Below, piece by piece: positions 23,664-31,985 of a stretch of DNA of 40,591 bases (position 1 is the stretch's first letter; each line of letters opens with the position of its first letter). Origin of the DNA: CAVQBP01 sp964448105. Lineage in GTDB: Bacteria; Bacteroidota; Ignavibacteria; Ignavibacteriales; Ignavibacteriaceae. The DNA lies in NCBI GenBank assembly GCA_964448105.1, contig CAYUVK010000039.1, positions 1-40,591 of the forward strand, given 5' to 3'. Under the pieces are notes generated by a model, which saw only the letters and a list, made by a program, of their open reading frames with translations, made no database searches and had not been told where the DNA came from. A program made the translations under genes and the position numbers.

Positions 23664-24380
23664 ATGAATCTTGATGTACTAGTATTTGCAGCACATCCGG
23701 ATGATGCTGAGCTTTCTATGGGCGGGACAATCGCCAAATTAACATCTCAAAACTTTAAAGTGGGATTAATTGATTTTACAAGGGGAGAGCTTGGAACAAG
23801 AGGGAGTGCCGATTTAAGGCAGCAAGAAGCTTTTCAAGCTGCACTTTCTCTGAAAGCTGCTGTAAGAGAAAATCTTTATATCCCCGACGGAAATATTGAA
23901 AGGAACCGGCAAAATTTAATTAAAGTAATTATGACTATTAGGAAGTATAAACCGAAATTAATTTTTGCACCTTATTTTAACGATCGTCATCCTGACCATA
24001 TAGATACAAGCTTTATTGTAAAGCAGGCAATGTTTTCTACCGGTTTAGTTAAAATTAAAACCTTTGATAAGGAAGTATCTCAGCGGGCTTTTCGCCCCAG
24101 CAAACTTTTTTATTATATGCAGACTTACACTTTTGAGCCTTCCTTTATTGTTGATATAAGCTCCTGCTTCGAGAAAAAAATGAAAGCTGTTAATTCCTAT
24201 TCCTCCCAGTTTTTTAATCCTAAAAGCACTGAACCGGAGACTTTTATTAGTAAACCGGGATTTATACAATATATTGAATCAAGGGCACAATTTTACGGCT
24301 TTCAAATTGGAAAACAATATGGAGAGCCATTTTTTTGTGAAGAAAAAATTGAACTCGATCTTCGTAATTTTTTAACGTAA
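23664..24380 (+). CDS. bshB1: Bacillithiol biosynthesis deacetylase BshB1
   Basis: The 238-residue protein is a LmbE/PIG-L zinc deacetylase. It starts MNLDVLVFAAHPDDAELSMG, with the zinc-binding AHPDD (His11, Asp13, Asp14) and the further ligand in NDRHPDHIDTS. The segment DFTRGELGTRGSADLRQQEA is diagnostic of BshB1, and the length equals that of the Bacillus enzyme. BshB1 removes the acetyl group from GlcNAc-malate, the second step of bacillithiol synthesis. Bacillithiol is a low-molecular-weight thiol made by Firmicutes, Bacteroidota and others. BshA and BshC are not in the window. Confidence 0.92.
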   Translation: MNLDVLVFAAHPDDAELSMGGTIAKLTSQNFKVGLIDFTRGELGTRGSADLRQQEAFQAALSLKAAVRENLYIPDGNIERNRQNLIKVIMTIRKYKPKLIFAPYFNDRHPDHIDTSFIVKQAMFSTGLVKIKTFDKEVSQRAFRPSKLFYYMQTYTFEPSFIVDISSCFEKKMKAVNSYSSQFFNPKSTEPETFISKPGFIQYIESRAQFYGFQIGKQYGEPFFCEEKIELDLRNFLT

Positions 24381-24558
24381 ATTTTTACTAATACAGGAAA
24401 TCTTAATAAATTAAAAAAAATTTGGATATCCGGAATCTTTTGATTTTAAGTTAATATCTATTATTTAGTTTTTCACAGCATCATTGGTATAGAATATTGG
24501 TATAGTAAATATTTTCGCATAAGATTTGATATAAGATATCTGATTTTAGTATGTTATA

Positions 24559-24579
24559 AAATTCTCACAATGAGAATTT
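24559..24579. promoter_or_regulatory. Perfect inverted repeat in the 24381-24740 gap
   Basis: AAATTCTCA-CAA-TGAGAATTT is a perfect 9-bp inverted repeat with a 3-nt centre, about 160 bp upstream of the next gene. It could be a transcription factor site or a small stem-loop. Otherwise the 360-bp gap is AT-rich and shows nothing I can assign. Confidence 0.35.
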
Positions 24580-24740
24580 CGAATAAAGTTGAAAATTTAA
24601 TTGGATTTTAATAGTTGTTTTATTTATTATTAAGATATATCAATTGGGGGTTCTTGCTTAAACACGCTTCTTTAATATCCGGTATTTTCTATTTCCTAAT
24701 GTTTTATTATAATGTGAAAGTTTTTTAAAAGGTGAATATT

Positions 24741-25382
24741 ATGAAAAAGCAAACCTCCTTATGTATGCCTGCAGTTTTCTATTTAATTTTTTTCTCTTTT
24801 TTCAATATTATTGCATTAGGCCAGACTACAGATATTCCTAGAGTAAGTTCTCCCATAGATAAAAATGATAAAATACCGGAAGGCTGGTTTAAAAGCGGAA
24901 CCGAACCGCAGGATTATATAATAGGAATTGATAAAGAAACTAGCGAGCAGGGTAATACCTCTGCCTATATAAAATCAAAAGAGCTTAAACCCTCCGGTTC
25001 ATGTGATTTAATGCAGGAAATTAAAGCTGAAAATTATCTCGGTGAAAGAGTCAGGCTATCTGGTTATGTTAAAACAAAGTTCGTTTCTTACTGGGCAGGT
25101 TTATTTATGATTGTTGAAGATGCCACTGAACGTCCGATTGCATTTGATAATATGCAGGATAGACCGCTAGTCGGTAATTCTGACTGGGTAAAATACGAGA
25201 TAGTGCTCGATATTCCCAAAAACAGTGATAAGATTTTATTCGGTGCTTCCCTGCATGGTAAAGGTGAAATTTGGATTGACGATTTAAAGTTGCTTGTAGT
25301 TAATAAGAATGTACCGGTAACGGATCTCAGCGGTAAAAAACCTACTGCACTTTACCCCGAAAATATGGAATTCGAAAAATAG
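24741..25382 (+). CDS. Secreted beta-sandwich protein of unknown function
   Basis: I start at ATG 24741 (MKKQTSL…), with AAAAGGTG about 6-10 nt upstream; a GTG three codons earlier at 24732 would overlap that site. The 213-residue product has a signal peptide ending near LGQTT. The mature part reads IPEGWFKSGTEPQDYIIGID, then TSAYIKSKELKPSGSCDLMQ, RVRLSGYVKTKFVSYWAGLF, then FDNMQDRPLVGNSDWVKYEI and GKGEIWIDDLKLL. This is the carbohydrate-binding-like beta sandwich often found as a lone protein or attached to AraC-type regulators; family members commonly share the FDNMQxRPIxGTxDW motif. Function is unknown; export to the periplasm or beyond is expected. Confidence 0.8.
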   Translation: MKKQTSLCMPAVFYLIFFSFFNIIALGQTTDIPRVSSPIDKNDKIPEGWFKSGTEPQDYIIGIDKETSEQGNTSAYIKSKELKPSGSCDLMQEIKAENYLGERVRLSGYVKTKFVSYWAGLFMIVEDATERPIAFDNMQDRPLVGNSDWVKYEIVLDIPKNSDKILFGASLHGKGEIWIDDLKLLVVNKNVPVTDLSGKKPTALYPENMEFEK

Positions 25383-25443
25383 CTTAAAAATCTATAACTT
25401 TAATAGAATCTTCTTTAAGTATATTTTCTCGAAAACTATATTT

Positions 25444-25755
25444 TTAATTATATGTAACTATAATTGATTTAATATTACCTGTACTATCTTTTACCATAAT
25501 ATATTCTATTTCTTCGGAATATTTATGAAATGATTTGTACAGGGGGGAATTATAAATATCAGTTAAATCTTGATTTATAGTGTGAATATTTGATAAATCT
25601 TGATTTATAGTGTGAATATCCGAATTATCCTCATTAAGCTTGTACGTATCTTCATTGAAGTTATTCCAAACAAGCGGGAATCCGTTTCCTCCCAAAAATA
25701 AATTTAAAGTTAAAATTAAAAATATAATTGGAATACCTAATTTTTCTTTTATCAT
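25444..25755 (-). CDS. Small secreted protein with a duplicated segment
   Basis: The 103-residue product has an N-terminal signal-like hydrophobic stretch (PIIFLILTLNLFLGGNGFP) and a polar mature part with two tandem 10-residue units: DIHTINQDLS and NIHTINQDLT. The repeat is also a near-perfect 30-bp DNA duplication (25561-25590 and 25591-25620). The C-terminus IMVKDSTGNIKSIIVTYN is beta-like. No family is recognised. There is no strong ribosome binding site (CACCTTTT complement gives AAAAGGTG near the ATG, which is acceptable). It lies convergent to the secreted beta-sandwich gene. Confidence 0.5.
   Translation of the reverse strand: MIKEKLGIPIIFLILTLNLFLGGNGFPLVWNNFNEDTYKLNEDNSDIHTINQDLSNIHTINQDLTDIYNSPLYKSFHKYSEEIEYIMVKDSTGNIKSIIVTYN
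25561..25620 (-). repeat. 30-bp tandem duplication inside the small secreted protein gene
   Basis: Two adjacent 30-bp units differ at only a few positions; each contains AAATCTTGATTTATAGTGTG. The duplication keeps the frame and produces the doubled HTINQDL segment. Only two units are present, without spacers. Confidence 0.75.
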
Positions 25756-25820
25756 TTATTCACCTTTTTAATAATTCTTAATAAATTATTATATCACTTC
25801 AGTTCATCGAATCAAATACA

Positions 25821-25850
25821 TTTCATCACATTATAAAACCTGTATATTTG
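25821..25850 (+). promoter_or_regulatory. Possible Bacteroidota-type promoter
   Basis: TTTC (25821-25824), an 18-bp spacer and TATATTTG (25843-25850), an exact TAnnTTTG, lie 33 bp upstream of the ATG at 25883. The -33 box differs from TTTG by one base. Confidence 0.45.
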
Positions 25851-25882
25851 TTTTTAATTAAAAATTGAATTAATTATTCTCC

Positions 25883-26242
25883 ATGAGTTTTTTAAGATTT
25901 CGGAAATCAAAAATAGCCAGGTATTTAATACCACTTCTTTTTTTTCTTTTCATCTTCAATGTTATTGCTTCATTTGCAGTTTCTCAAAATCATCAAAAAA
26001 AGGTAGACGAACAAAATACTGCTCTGCTCGATGTAAATTCAAGCACAAATGTTTTATTTGATATAAATAAACCGGAAAAGAGAAGTCTTGAAAGAATAAT
26101 TGGAATTTCCGATTTACGAAATTATTATAATAATTCTGTAAATGTTATTTTTAAAATTTACCCGGCACTAATAAAAAATAATCTGTGCAATTCTAATTCT
26201 TCGCGTACTTTTATAATATCTTTCTTTTCCACAGATATATAA
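25883..26242 (+). CDS. Hypothetical protein with N-terminal membrane anchor
   Basis: The 119-residue frame begins MSFLRFRKSKIARYLIPLLF with a positively charged start and one hydrophobic helix (residues about 14-34). A polar region rich in Asn and Asp follows (KKVDEQNTALLDVNSSTNVL), then KPEKRSLERIIGISDL. The last 25 residues are Ser/Phe-rich. No family is recognised. A promoter-like element precedes it. It may be a genuine small anchored protein, but the lack of homology clues keeps confidence moderate. Confidence 0.45.
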   Translation: MSFLRFRKSKIARYLIPLLFFLFIFNVIASFAVSQNHQKKVDEQNTALLDVNSSTNVLFDINKPEKRSLERIIGISDLRNYYNNSVNVIFKIYPALIKNNLCNSNSSRTFIISFFSTDI

Positions 26243-26306
26243 ACCATAGCAGTTCTTAAAATCATTCTGCCTAACACAATATTAATAATATCTTTTAAGG
26301 ATTACT

Positions 26307-26456
26307 ATGGAAAATAAAAATAATGAAGAAAAGCAATCAAACAATTTTCCGTTTTACTTTTTTGTATCGGTTTTTTCACTTGGTTTTTTAGTTGGTTTGG
26401 TATATATAATATACGCATTGTTTTTCCGATAAATTTTTTATCATACTCCAAACTCT
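26307..26456 (+). CDS. Tiny single-span membrane protein before the NSS symporter
   Basis: A 49-residue frame starts MENKNNEEKQSNNFPFYFFV and continues SVFSLGFLVGLVYNI, then a short polar tail to TAA (26454-26456). It has a hydrophilic charged start and one clear membrane helix (about residues 14-33). AAGG stands 7-10 nt before the ATG. It lies 85 bp upstream of the NSS-family symporter on the same strand. NSS transporters such as MetP are known to have a small membrane partner encoded next to them (MetS), so an accessory-subunit role is plausible, but I see no direct sequence similarity. Confidence 0.5.
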
Positions 26457-26485
26457 AATATTTTTTTTCTATTTTGCATAACATA

Positions 26486-26502
26486 TCCCGAAATCTTCGG
26501 GA
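26486..26502. repeat. Short perfect stem-loop before the symporter gene
   Basis: TCCCGAA-ATC-TTCGGGA forms a 7-bp perfect stem with a 3-nt loop, 39 bp before the symporter ATG. The same motif (CCCGAAATCTTCGGG) is a common dispersed element in Bacteroidota genomes; it could also attenuate read-through from the tiny ORF. Confidence 0.5.
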
Positions 26503-26541
26503 CACTCCAATAATTCAATAGAAAAGTCTATAGGAGAAACT

Positions 26542-28098
26542 ATGTCCCTGAATAACGAAAGAGAACAATGGGGAAGTAAAATAGGTTTGATTTTAGCCGT
26601 AGCCGGCAATGCTGTTGGATTAGGAAATTTTTTACGGTTCCCGGTTCAAGCAGCACAAAACGGTGGCGGAGCATTTATGATCCCGTATTTTATATTCTTT
26701 TTAATATTAGGAATTCCGTTAATGTGGATCGAGTGGGGTATAGGAAGATATGGAGGAAAATTTAATCACGGCAGTGCCCCGGGTATGTTCGATGTTTTGT
26801 GGAAAAATAAGTTGGCAAAATATTTTGGTGCATTAGGTCTTTTTATTTCGTTAACAATAATGATTTATTATACCTACATCGAATCATGGACATTGGGTTT
26901 CAGCTTTTTCTCTATCACCAAAAGATATTTCGATATGGAAAGTTTTGAAGCCATGAAAACTTTCCTTTACAGTTTCCAGGGGAAAGAGACCAGTATTCAT
27001 TTTAATTCTATCCTTCCTTCATACATTTTCATGTTAATAACCTTTTCAATTAATTTCTGGATATTATTTAAGGGAATATCAAAAGGAATCGAAAAGCTTG
27101 CAAAAATTGCTATGCCTCTTCTATTTGTTTTTGCAATAATTCTTGTGGTGAGAGTATTAACACTTGGTACCCCGGATCCTTCACGACCGGATAATTCTAT
27201 AATTAATGGTTTAGCTTTTATGTGGAATCCTAAGTTTAGCAGTCTTGGTAACCCGAATGTATGGCTGGCTGCAGCAGGTCAAATTTTCTTTACCTTATCT
27301 GTTGGTATGGGTACGATACAAGCATATGCAAGTTATTTAAAGCCAAAAGATGATATTGCTCTTTCCGGTTTAAGTACGTCCGCAACTAATGAATTTGCCG
27401 AAGTTGTTCTAGGTGGTTCAATTGCGATACCGGCTGCAGTAGCTTTCTTTGGATTAACTATGACAATGCAGATTGCAAATGGTGGTGCATTTGACTTGGG
27501 CTTTGTATCAATGCCTTTAATATTTGAGCAAATTCCCTTTGGTTCTTTCTTCGGATTCATATGGTTTTTACTTTTATTCTTTGCAGGAATTACCTCATCT
27601 GTTGCTATGGGGCAGCCGGTAATTGCGTTTATGGAGGATGAATTCAAAATATCTAGAAAAAAAGCAACGGCAATATTAGCAGTAGTCGTCTTAATAGCTG
27701 TCCAGTTTGTAATATTTTTTATTAAATACGGTTTTTTAGATGAGATGGATTATTGGGCAGGTACATTCGGATTAGTATTGTTTGCTTTAATCGAGACAAT
27801 TCTTTTTATGTGGGTTTTCGGTGCTGATAAAGCCTGGAATGAGTTAAATGACGGGGGAGATATAAAAATTCCAAGGTTCTTTTATTATTTAATGAAATTT
27901 ATTACCCCGGCAGTTTTGTTTATTATTATGCTGTGGTGGTTCATTCAAGATGCAATACCAATTCTTATGTTGAAAAATGTTGAAGAGGTTAACTATCCTT
28001 ATATATGGGGTGCAAGAATTTTAATGCTTGTTCTGCTGTTATTAATATTTTTTATGATTAAGATAGCATGGGATAAAAAGGAACAGCAAAAATTTTAA
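26542..28098 (+). CDS. Sodium-dependent transporter of the NSS (SLC6) family
   Basis: The 518-residue protein is a 12-helix Na+-coupled symporter (LeuT fold). The first helix carries the unwound substrate and sodium site AVAGNAVGLGNFLRFPVQAA followed by NGGGAFMIPYFIFFLILGIP. Helix 6-8 landmarks (AAAGQIFFTLSVGMGTIQAY; ASYL; ATNEFAEVVLGG) are also present. Typical cargo is amino acids or related small molecules; the exact substrate is not visible. AGGAGA about 8 nt before ATG supports the start. It is followed by a Kup potassium transporter 120 bp downstream and preceded by a tiny membrane ORF. Confidence 0.93.
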   Translation: MSLNNEREQWGSKIGLILAVAGNAVGLGNFLRFPVQAAQNGGGAFMIPYFIFFLILGIPLMWIEWGIGRYGGKFNHGSAPGMFDVLWKNKLAKYFGALGLFISLTIMIYYTYIESWTLGFSFFSITKRYFDMESFEAMKTFLYSFQGKETSIHFNSILPSYIFMLITFSINFWILFKGISKGIEKLAKIAMPLLFVFAIILVVRVLTLGTPDPSRPDNSIINGLAFMWNPKFSSLGNPNVWLAAAGQIFFTLSVGMGTIQAYASYLKPKDDIALSGLSTSATNEFAEVVLGGSIAIPAAVAFFGLTMTMQIANGGAFDLGFVSMPLIFEQIPFGSFFGFIWFLLLFFAGITSSVAMGQPVIAFMEDEFKISRKKATAILAVVVLIAVQFVIFFIKYGFLDEMDYWAGTFGLVLFALIETILFMWVFGADKAWNELNDGGDIKIPRFFYYLMKFITPAVLFIIMLWWFIQDAIPILMLKNVEEVNYPYIWGARILMLVLLLLIFFMIKIAWDKKEQQKF

Positions 28099-28245
28099 AT
28101 TATTATTAAATAAAGTTAAATTAGACCGCTCAATAATAAACTTTTTTTAAGATTTAATTAACTATCATAAAATTTTTTGGCATTATTATAACGTTTTGCA
28201 AAAATTTTTTAATCATTTGAATTGCTGCGATTTTTTCGGAATACG

Positions 28246-30066
28246 ATGTCTGTAAAAAACCATTCTTTTTCAGTAAAAGAAAATATTAAGGCCATGGGGC
28301 TTGTATTCGGGGATATTGGTACAAGTCCAATTTATACTATTACAGTGGTGTTTACCTTAACTAAACCGACCCATGATAATGTTATGGGAGTTCTTTCTCT
28401 TATGTTTTGGTCGCTGATAATTTTAGTAACAATGGAATACGCCTGGCTTGCAATGAGTCTTAGTATAAAAGGGGAGGGCGGGATCATAGTTATTAAAGAA
28501 ATATTGGCTAAAACCGTAAAAACCGGACGTAAAGCTGCCTTTGCTACTTTTCTCGGTTATGTGGGTGTATCATTATTAATGGGAGATGGAGTTATTACTC
28601 CTGCAATAAGTATTCTTTCTGCAGTAGAAGGATTAGAATTAATTCCCGGATTAGGTCATATTAGTACAAGTACCGTAATCCTGGTTACATGTATAATTAC
28701 AGTTCTATTATTTGCATTCCAATCAAAAGGAACCGATAAAGTATCAGCTTCCTTTGGTCCAATCATGGTGGTTTGGTTTTCAGCACTTTTTATTTCAGGG
28801 CTTTTATCAATAATAAATGCTCCGGGAGTTTTACTGGCTGTTAGTCCGCATTATGCAATAGAGTTTTTAATTCATAACGGGCTTCAAGGATTTTTTGTTT
28901 TAAGCGAAGTAATTCTTTGTGCCACCGGAGGTGAAGCACTGTATGCAGATATGGGACATCTTGGCAGCACTCCGATCAGGCAAGCCTGGTATTTTGTATT
29001 CGTTGCTTTAGTAATAAATTATTTCGGGCAAGGCGCTTTTTTAATTACTCAGCACAACCCGAATTCTATCCTTTTTGAGATGGTTCATAGTCTCTCAAAT
29101 ATTGTTTATATCCCGTTTTTAATTTTAACTTTATTCGCTACAATTATTGCCTCGCAAGCAATGATTAGTGCGGTTATGTCCTTAATTTATCAGGGAATTA
29201 CTACCCGTATATTTCCTTTAATGAAAATAACTTATACATCTACGGAATTAAAATCGCAAATTTATATTGGTGTGGTAAATTGGATTTTATTAGCTGCAGT
29301 TTTGCTAATGGTATTTTTGTTTGAAAAATCTGAAAACTTAGCTGCCGCATACGGACTTGCTGTAACTGCAACAATGACTATTAGTTCGATTTTTATGATC
29401 TGGATTTTCAAATTACAGAACAATTATTTGAAGATGGGTGCAGCTATACTGGTATTTGTTGTCGATTTGATGTTCTTGTTTGCTGTATTCAATAAAATAC
29501 CTTACGGAGGTTATTGGTCAATAATTATCGCTTTAATTCCTTTCTTTACAATTCATTTGTGGCGAAAAGGTGGAAGAGCAATGCACAAATCATTCCGCGC
29601 ACTTCCGATTGAGGTATTTACCGAAAGCTTTAATCAAATTTATTCACTTAACAACAATATTAAGGGAACTGCTATCTTTTTCACAAAAAATCTAAAAGAG
29701 ATCCCGCCATATATTGTTCACTGTATGATAAGAAGCAATATTATTTACGAGGAAAACATTCTTCTGTCAATCGAAATAAATGATACCCCGTACGGAATTA
29801 AATTCCAGGAAAAGCAAGAAATAGAAAAAGGATTATCCGGGATTATTATTGATGTTGGCTACATGGAATTTTTAGACATTCCGCAGCTTTTAAAAGAAAA
29901 CGGAATAACGGAAAAAGTTATTTTCTACGGTGTAGAAGATATAATAACCAAAAAACCTTTATTGAAAATATACGCTTTCCTAAAGAAAATATCACCGAGT
30001 TTTGTCACATTCTACAGACTTCCATACAATAAATTACACGGAGTAGCAACTAGATTAGAGCTATAA
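28246..30066 (+). CDS. kup: Kup-family potassium uptake protein
   Basis: From ATG 28246 (MSVKNHSFSVKENIKAMGLV) the protein has 606 residues; an upstream TTG at 28222 is possible but less likely. Kup/HAK transporters are K+/H+ symporters of the inner membrane. Diagnostic motifs are LVFGDIGTSPIYT at the first helix, GEGGIIVIKEIL, GDGVITPAISILSAVEGLE and TGGEALYADMGHLG. About 12 helices are followed by a soluble C-terminal domain of about 150 residues (from about GGRAMHKSFRALPIEVFTES). Length is close to the E. coli protein (622). The downstream secreted hydrolase gene starts 3 bp after the stop, so they are probably co-transcribed. Confidence 0.94.
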   Translation: MSVKNHSFSVKENIKAMGLVFGDIGTSPIYTITVVFTLTKPTHDNVMGVLSLMFWSLIILVTMEYAWLAMSLSIKGEGGIIVIKEILAKTVKTGRKAAFATFLGYVGVSLLMGDGVITPAISILSAVEGLELIPGLGHISTSTVILVTCIITVLLFAFQSKGTDKVSASFGPIMVVWFSALFISGLLSIINAPGVLLAVSPHYAIEFLIHNGLQGFFVLSEVILCATGGEALYADMGHLGSTPIRQAWYFVFVALVINYFGQGAFLITQHNPNSILFEMVHSLSNIVYIPFLILTLFATIIASQAMISAVMSLIYQGITTRIFPLMKITYTSTELKSQIYIGVVNWILLAAVLLMVFLFEKSENLAAAYGLAVTATMTISSIFMIWIFKLQNNYLKMGAAILVFVVDLMFLFAVFNKIPYGGYWSIIIALIPFFTIHLWRKGGRAMHKSFRALPIEVFTESFNQIYSLNNNIKGTAIFFTKNLKEIPPYIVHCMIRSNIIYEENILLSIEINDTPYGIKFQEKQEIEKGLSGIIIDVGYMEFLDIPQLLKENGITEKVIFYGVEDIITKKPLLKIYAFLKKISPSFVTFYRLPYNKLHGVATRLEL

Positions 30067-30069
30067 TTT

Positions 30070-31116
30070 ATGAAAAAAATATTATTCCCGGTTTTGTTAT
30101 TTGTTTTATTAGTCTATTCAATTAATCCTGCGCAAACTAAATCTCATGATACATTATTTGTTGCCTCATGGAACCTTGAGAATCTTTTTGATACAATTGA
30201 TGACCCGGGAAAAAATGACGAAGAATTTTTACCCGGAAGTAAAAAGGATTGGACTGATGAAAGACTCGATAAGAAATTATCTAACCTTGCAAAAGTGATC
30301 CGGTCAATGAATAATAATAAAGGTCCGGATATTTTAGGAGTTTGCGAAGTTGAGCATGAATCATTATTAAAGGAAATGATTTCAAAATATTTATCAAATA
30401 TAGATTATAAAACAGCTTATTACGAATCACCCGATTCAAGAGGAATTGACAACGGATTAATATTTAATTCCGATAAATTCAAGTTGCTCTCTATAACTGC
30501 CGATACCGTACAGTTAAATACCGGACATGAAACCAGGCTTATATTTAATGCAAACCTTTTAGTGTTAAATACAACCGATACATTGCATGTTTTTGTTAAT
30601 CATTGGCCTTCAAGAATCGGAGGAGTAGATAAAACCGAACCTAATAGAGTAAAGGCTGCATCTACTTTAAAAAATAGAATAGATTATTATTACAAACGAA
30701 ACAAAAATTCTATGGTTATTGTTCTTGGAGATTTTAATGATGAACCTGCAAATGAATCCATTTCAAAAACTCTTGGAGCTTTACCTTTTGATTGTGATTC
30801 ATCATCACTTCGAAACAGTAAAAATAATGATATATTATTTAATCTTGCTTATAGGGCTTATAAGGAAGGTGAAGGTTCATATAAATACCGGGATAATTGG
30901 GATATGCTGGATCAAATGATAATATCGGATAATTTAGTTAACGGAAAAATAAAATATATTTGTGATTCGTTCAAAATATTTAAGCCTTATTTTTTGATTA
31001 CACATTCCGGGAAATATGAAGGAACTCCTTTCCCGACTTATGGTGGTAATAGATATCTGGGTGGATATAGTGATCACTTCCCTATAACATCCGAATTTGT
31101 AATAACTAAGAATTAG
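30070..31116 (+). CDS. Secreted endonuclease/exonuclease/phosphatase-family protein
   Basis: The 348-residue protein has a signal peptide (MKKILFPVLLFVLLVYSINPAQT) and the EEP-family motifs in order. These are the entry strand FVASWNLENLFD, metal-binding Glu in LGVCEVEHE, the HWPSR segment, GDFNDEPAN (catalytic Asp and Asn) and the C-terminal GGYSDHFPI (Asp-His). EEP enzymes cleave phosphodiester or phosphomonoester bonds with Mg2+, for example in DNA or lipids. The substrate here is not visible. The gene starts 3 bp after kup and the next gene starts 1 bp after its stop, which suggests a single transcription unit. No ribosome binding site is seen. Confidence 0.88.
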   Translation: MKKILFPVLLFVLLVYSINPAQTKSHDTLFVASWNLENLFDTIDDPGKNDEEFLPGSKKDWTDERLDKKLSNLAKVIRSMNNNKGPDILGVCEVEHESLLKEMISKYLSNIDYKTAYYESPDSRGIDNGLIFNSDKFKLLSITADTVQLNTGHETRLIFNANLLVLNTTDTLHVFVNHWPSRIGGVDKTEPNRVKAASTLKNRIDYYYKRNKNSMVIVLGDFNDEPANESISKTLGALPFDCDSSSLRNSKNNDILFNLAYRAYKEGEGSYKYRDNWDMLDQMIISDNLVNGKIKYICDSFKIFKPYFLITHSGKYEGTPFPTYGGNRYLGGYSDHFPITSEFVITKN

Positions 31117-31117
31117 A

Positions 31118-31810
31118 ATGAAAAAAAATTTATTAATATTTGGAGCTGATGGAGCATTAGGCAGAGGTGTTACCGGATCTTTGTCTAAAAAAGATTATGA
31201 TAAAATCTATTTATTTGATTCACACTATGAAAAAGAAACAGTAAATGAAGATCGTATTAATAAAATAAAAGTTGAAGATTTATCAATTGAAGAAAATGTA
31301 ATCGGAGCTTTCAAATCAATTTTACCATCCCAAAATGAATTATTCTTTTTATACAGTACTGTTGGTGGTTTTATCGGCGGCAAAAACCTCTGGGATATGG
31401 ATGTTAGTGAATGGGATAAAATGATTAATATAAATTTAAAAACCGGGTTTCTAATCGCTAAACATTTTGCCGGAATTGTAAAAGCTTCGGCAGGCGGTTC
31501 TATTTGCTTTACTGCAGCTTTTACCGGGTTAAATCCCGAAGCAAATAAATCGGCTTATGGTATATCTAAAAGCGGTTTAATTCATCTTACAAAAACTTTA
31601 GCAATTGAAGGTGAAAAAATAAATTTATCCGTAAATGCTATAGCTCCTTACATTATCGATACAACTGCAAATAGGGAGTGGATGAAAGATTCTGATTTCT
31701 CTAAATGGATTAAACCCGAAGAAATCGGTGAGCTTGCTCATAATCTTTTCACCCATTTTTATTTTATATCCGGGAACATAATTTTATTGGATAAAAGATT
31801 TAATATTTAA
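31118..31810 (+). CDS. SDR-family oxidoreductase, dihydropteridine-reductase-like
   Basis: The 230-residue Rossmann protein starts NLLIFGADGALGRGVTGSL (cofactor loop G-A-D-G-A-L-G, close to the G-x-x-G-x-x-G of dihydropteridine-reductase-type SDRs). YGISKSG supplies the Tyr and Lys. The classical catalytic Ser, 13 residues before the Tyr, is an Ala here (FTAAFTG), as in the dihydropteridine reductase branch. NAVAPY-like NAIAPYIIDTTANREW closes the substrate site. Substrate unknown. The C-terminus ends with a short EEIGELAHNLF and VILLDKRF-like tail. It follows the EEP gene by 1 bp. Confidence 0.85.
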   Translation: MKKNLLIFGADGALGRGVTGSLSKKDYDKIYLFDSHYEKETVNEDRINKIKVEDLSIEENVIGAFKSILPSQNELFFLYSTVGGFIGGKNLWDMDVSEWDKMININLKTGFLIAKHFAGIVKASAGGSICFTAAFTGLNPEANKSAYGISKSGLIHLTKTLAIEGEKINLSVNAIAPYIIDTTANREWMKDSDFSKWIKPEEIGELAHNLFTHFYFISGNIILLDKRFNI

Positions 31811-31878
31811 GCAATATGATTTTTATTAATTTATGTATATTTTGAATTACCGTGCCAAATATTTTGTTGACTTTGTTT

Positions 31879-31910
31879 TTTGAAATCATTATTGTAGCAT
31901 AATATATTTG
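31879..31910 (+). promoter_or_regulatory. Bacteroidota-type promoter for the ExbB operon
   Basis: TTTG (31879-31882), a 20-bp spacer and TATATTTG (31903-31910) match the TTTG-N(about 19)-TAnnTTTG consensus exactly except spacer length. It lies 75 bp before the exbB ATG, with no other gene in between. Confidence 0.6.
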
Positions 31911-31985
31911 TAAAGTTTTATTTGGAAGTATTCTCTCCAACAAGATTTATTTTTTTATTATTTATTATTTAGGAGGATCAAGTTT

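Noticed and set aside
25561..25620. CRISPR array
   Set aside because: Only two adjacent units without spacers, inside a coding frame.
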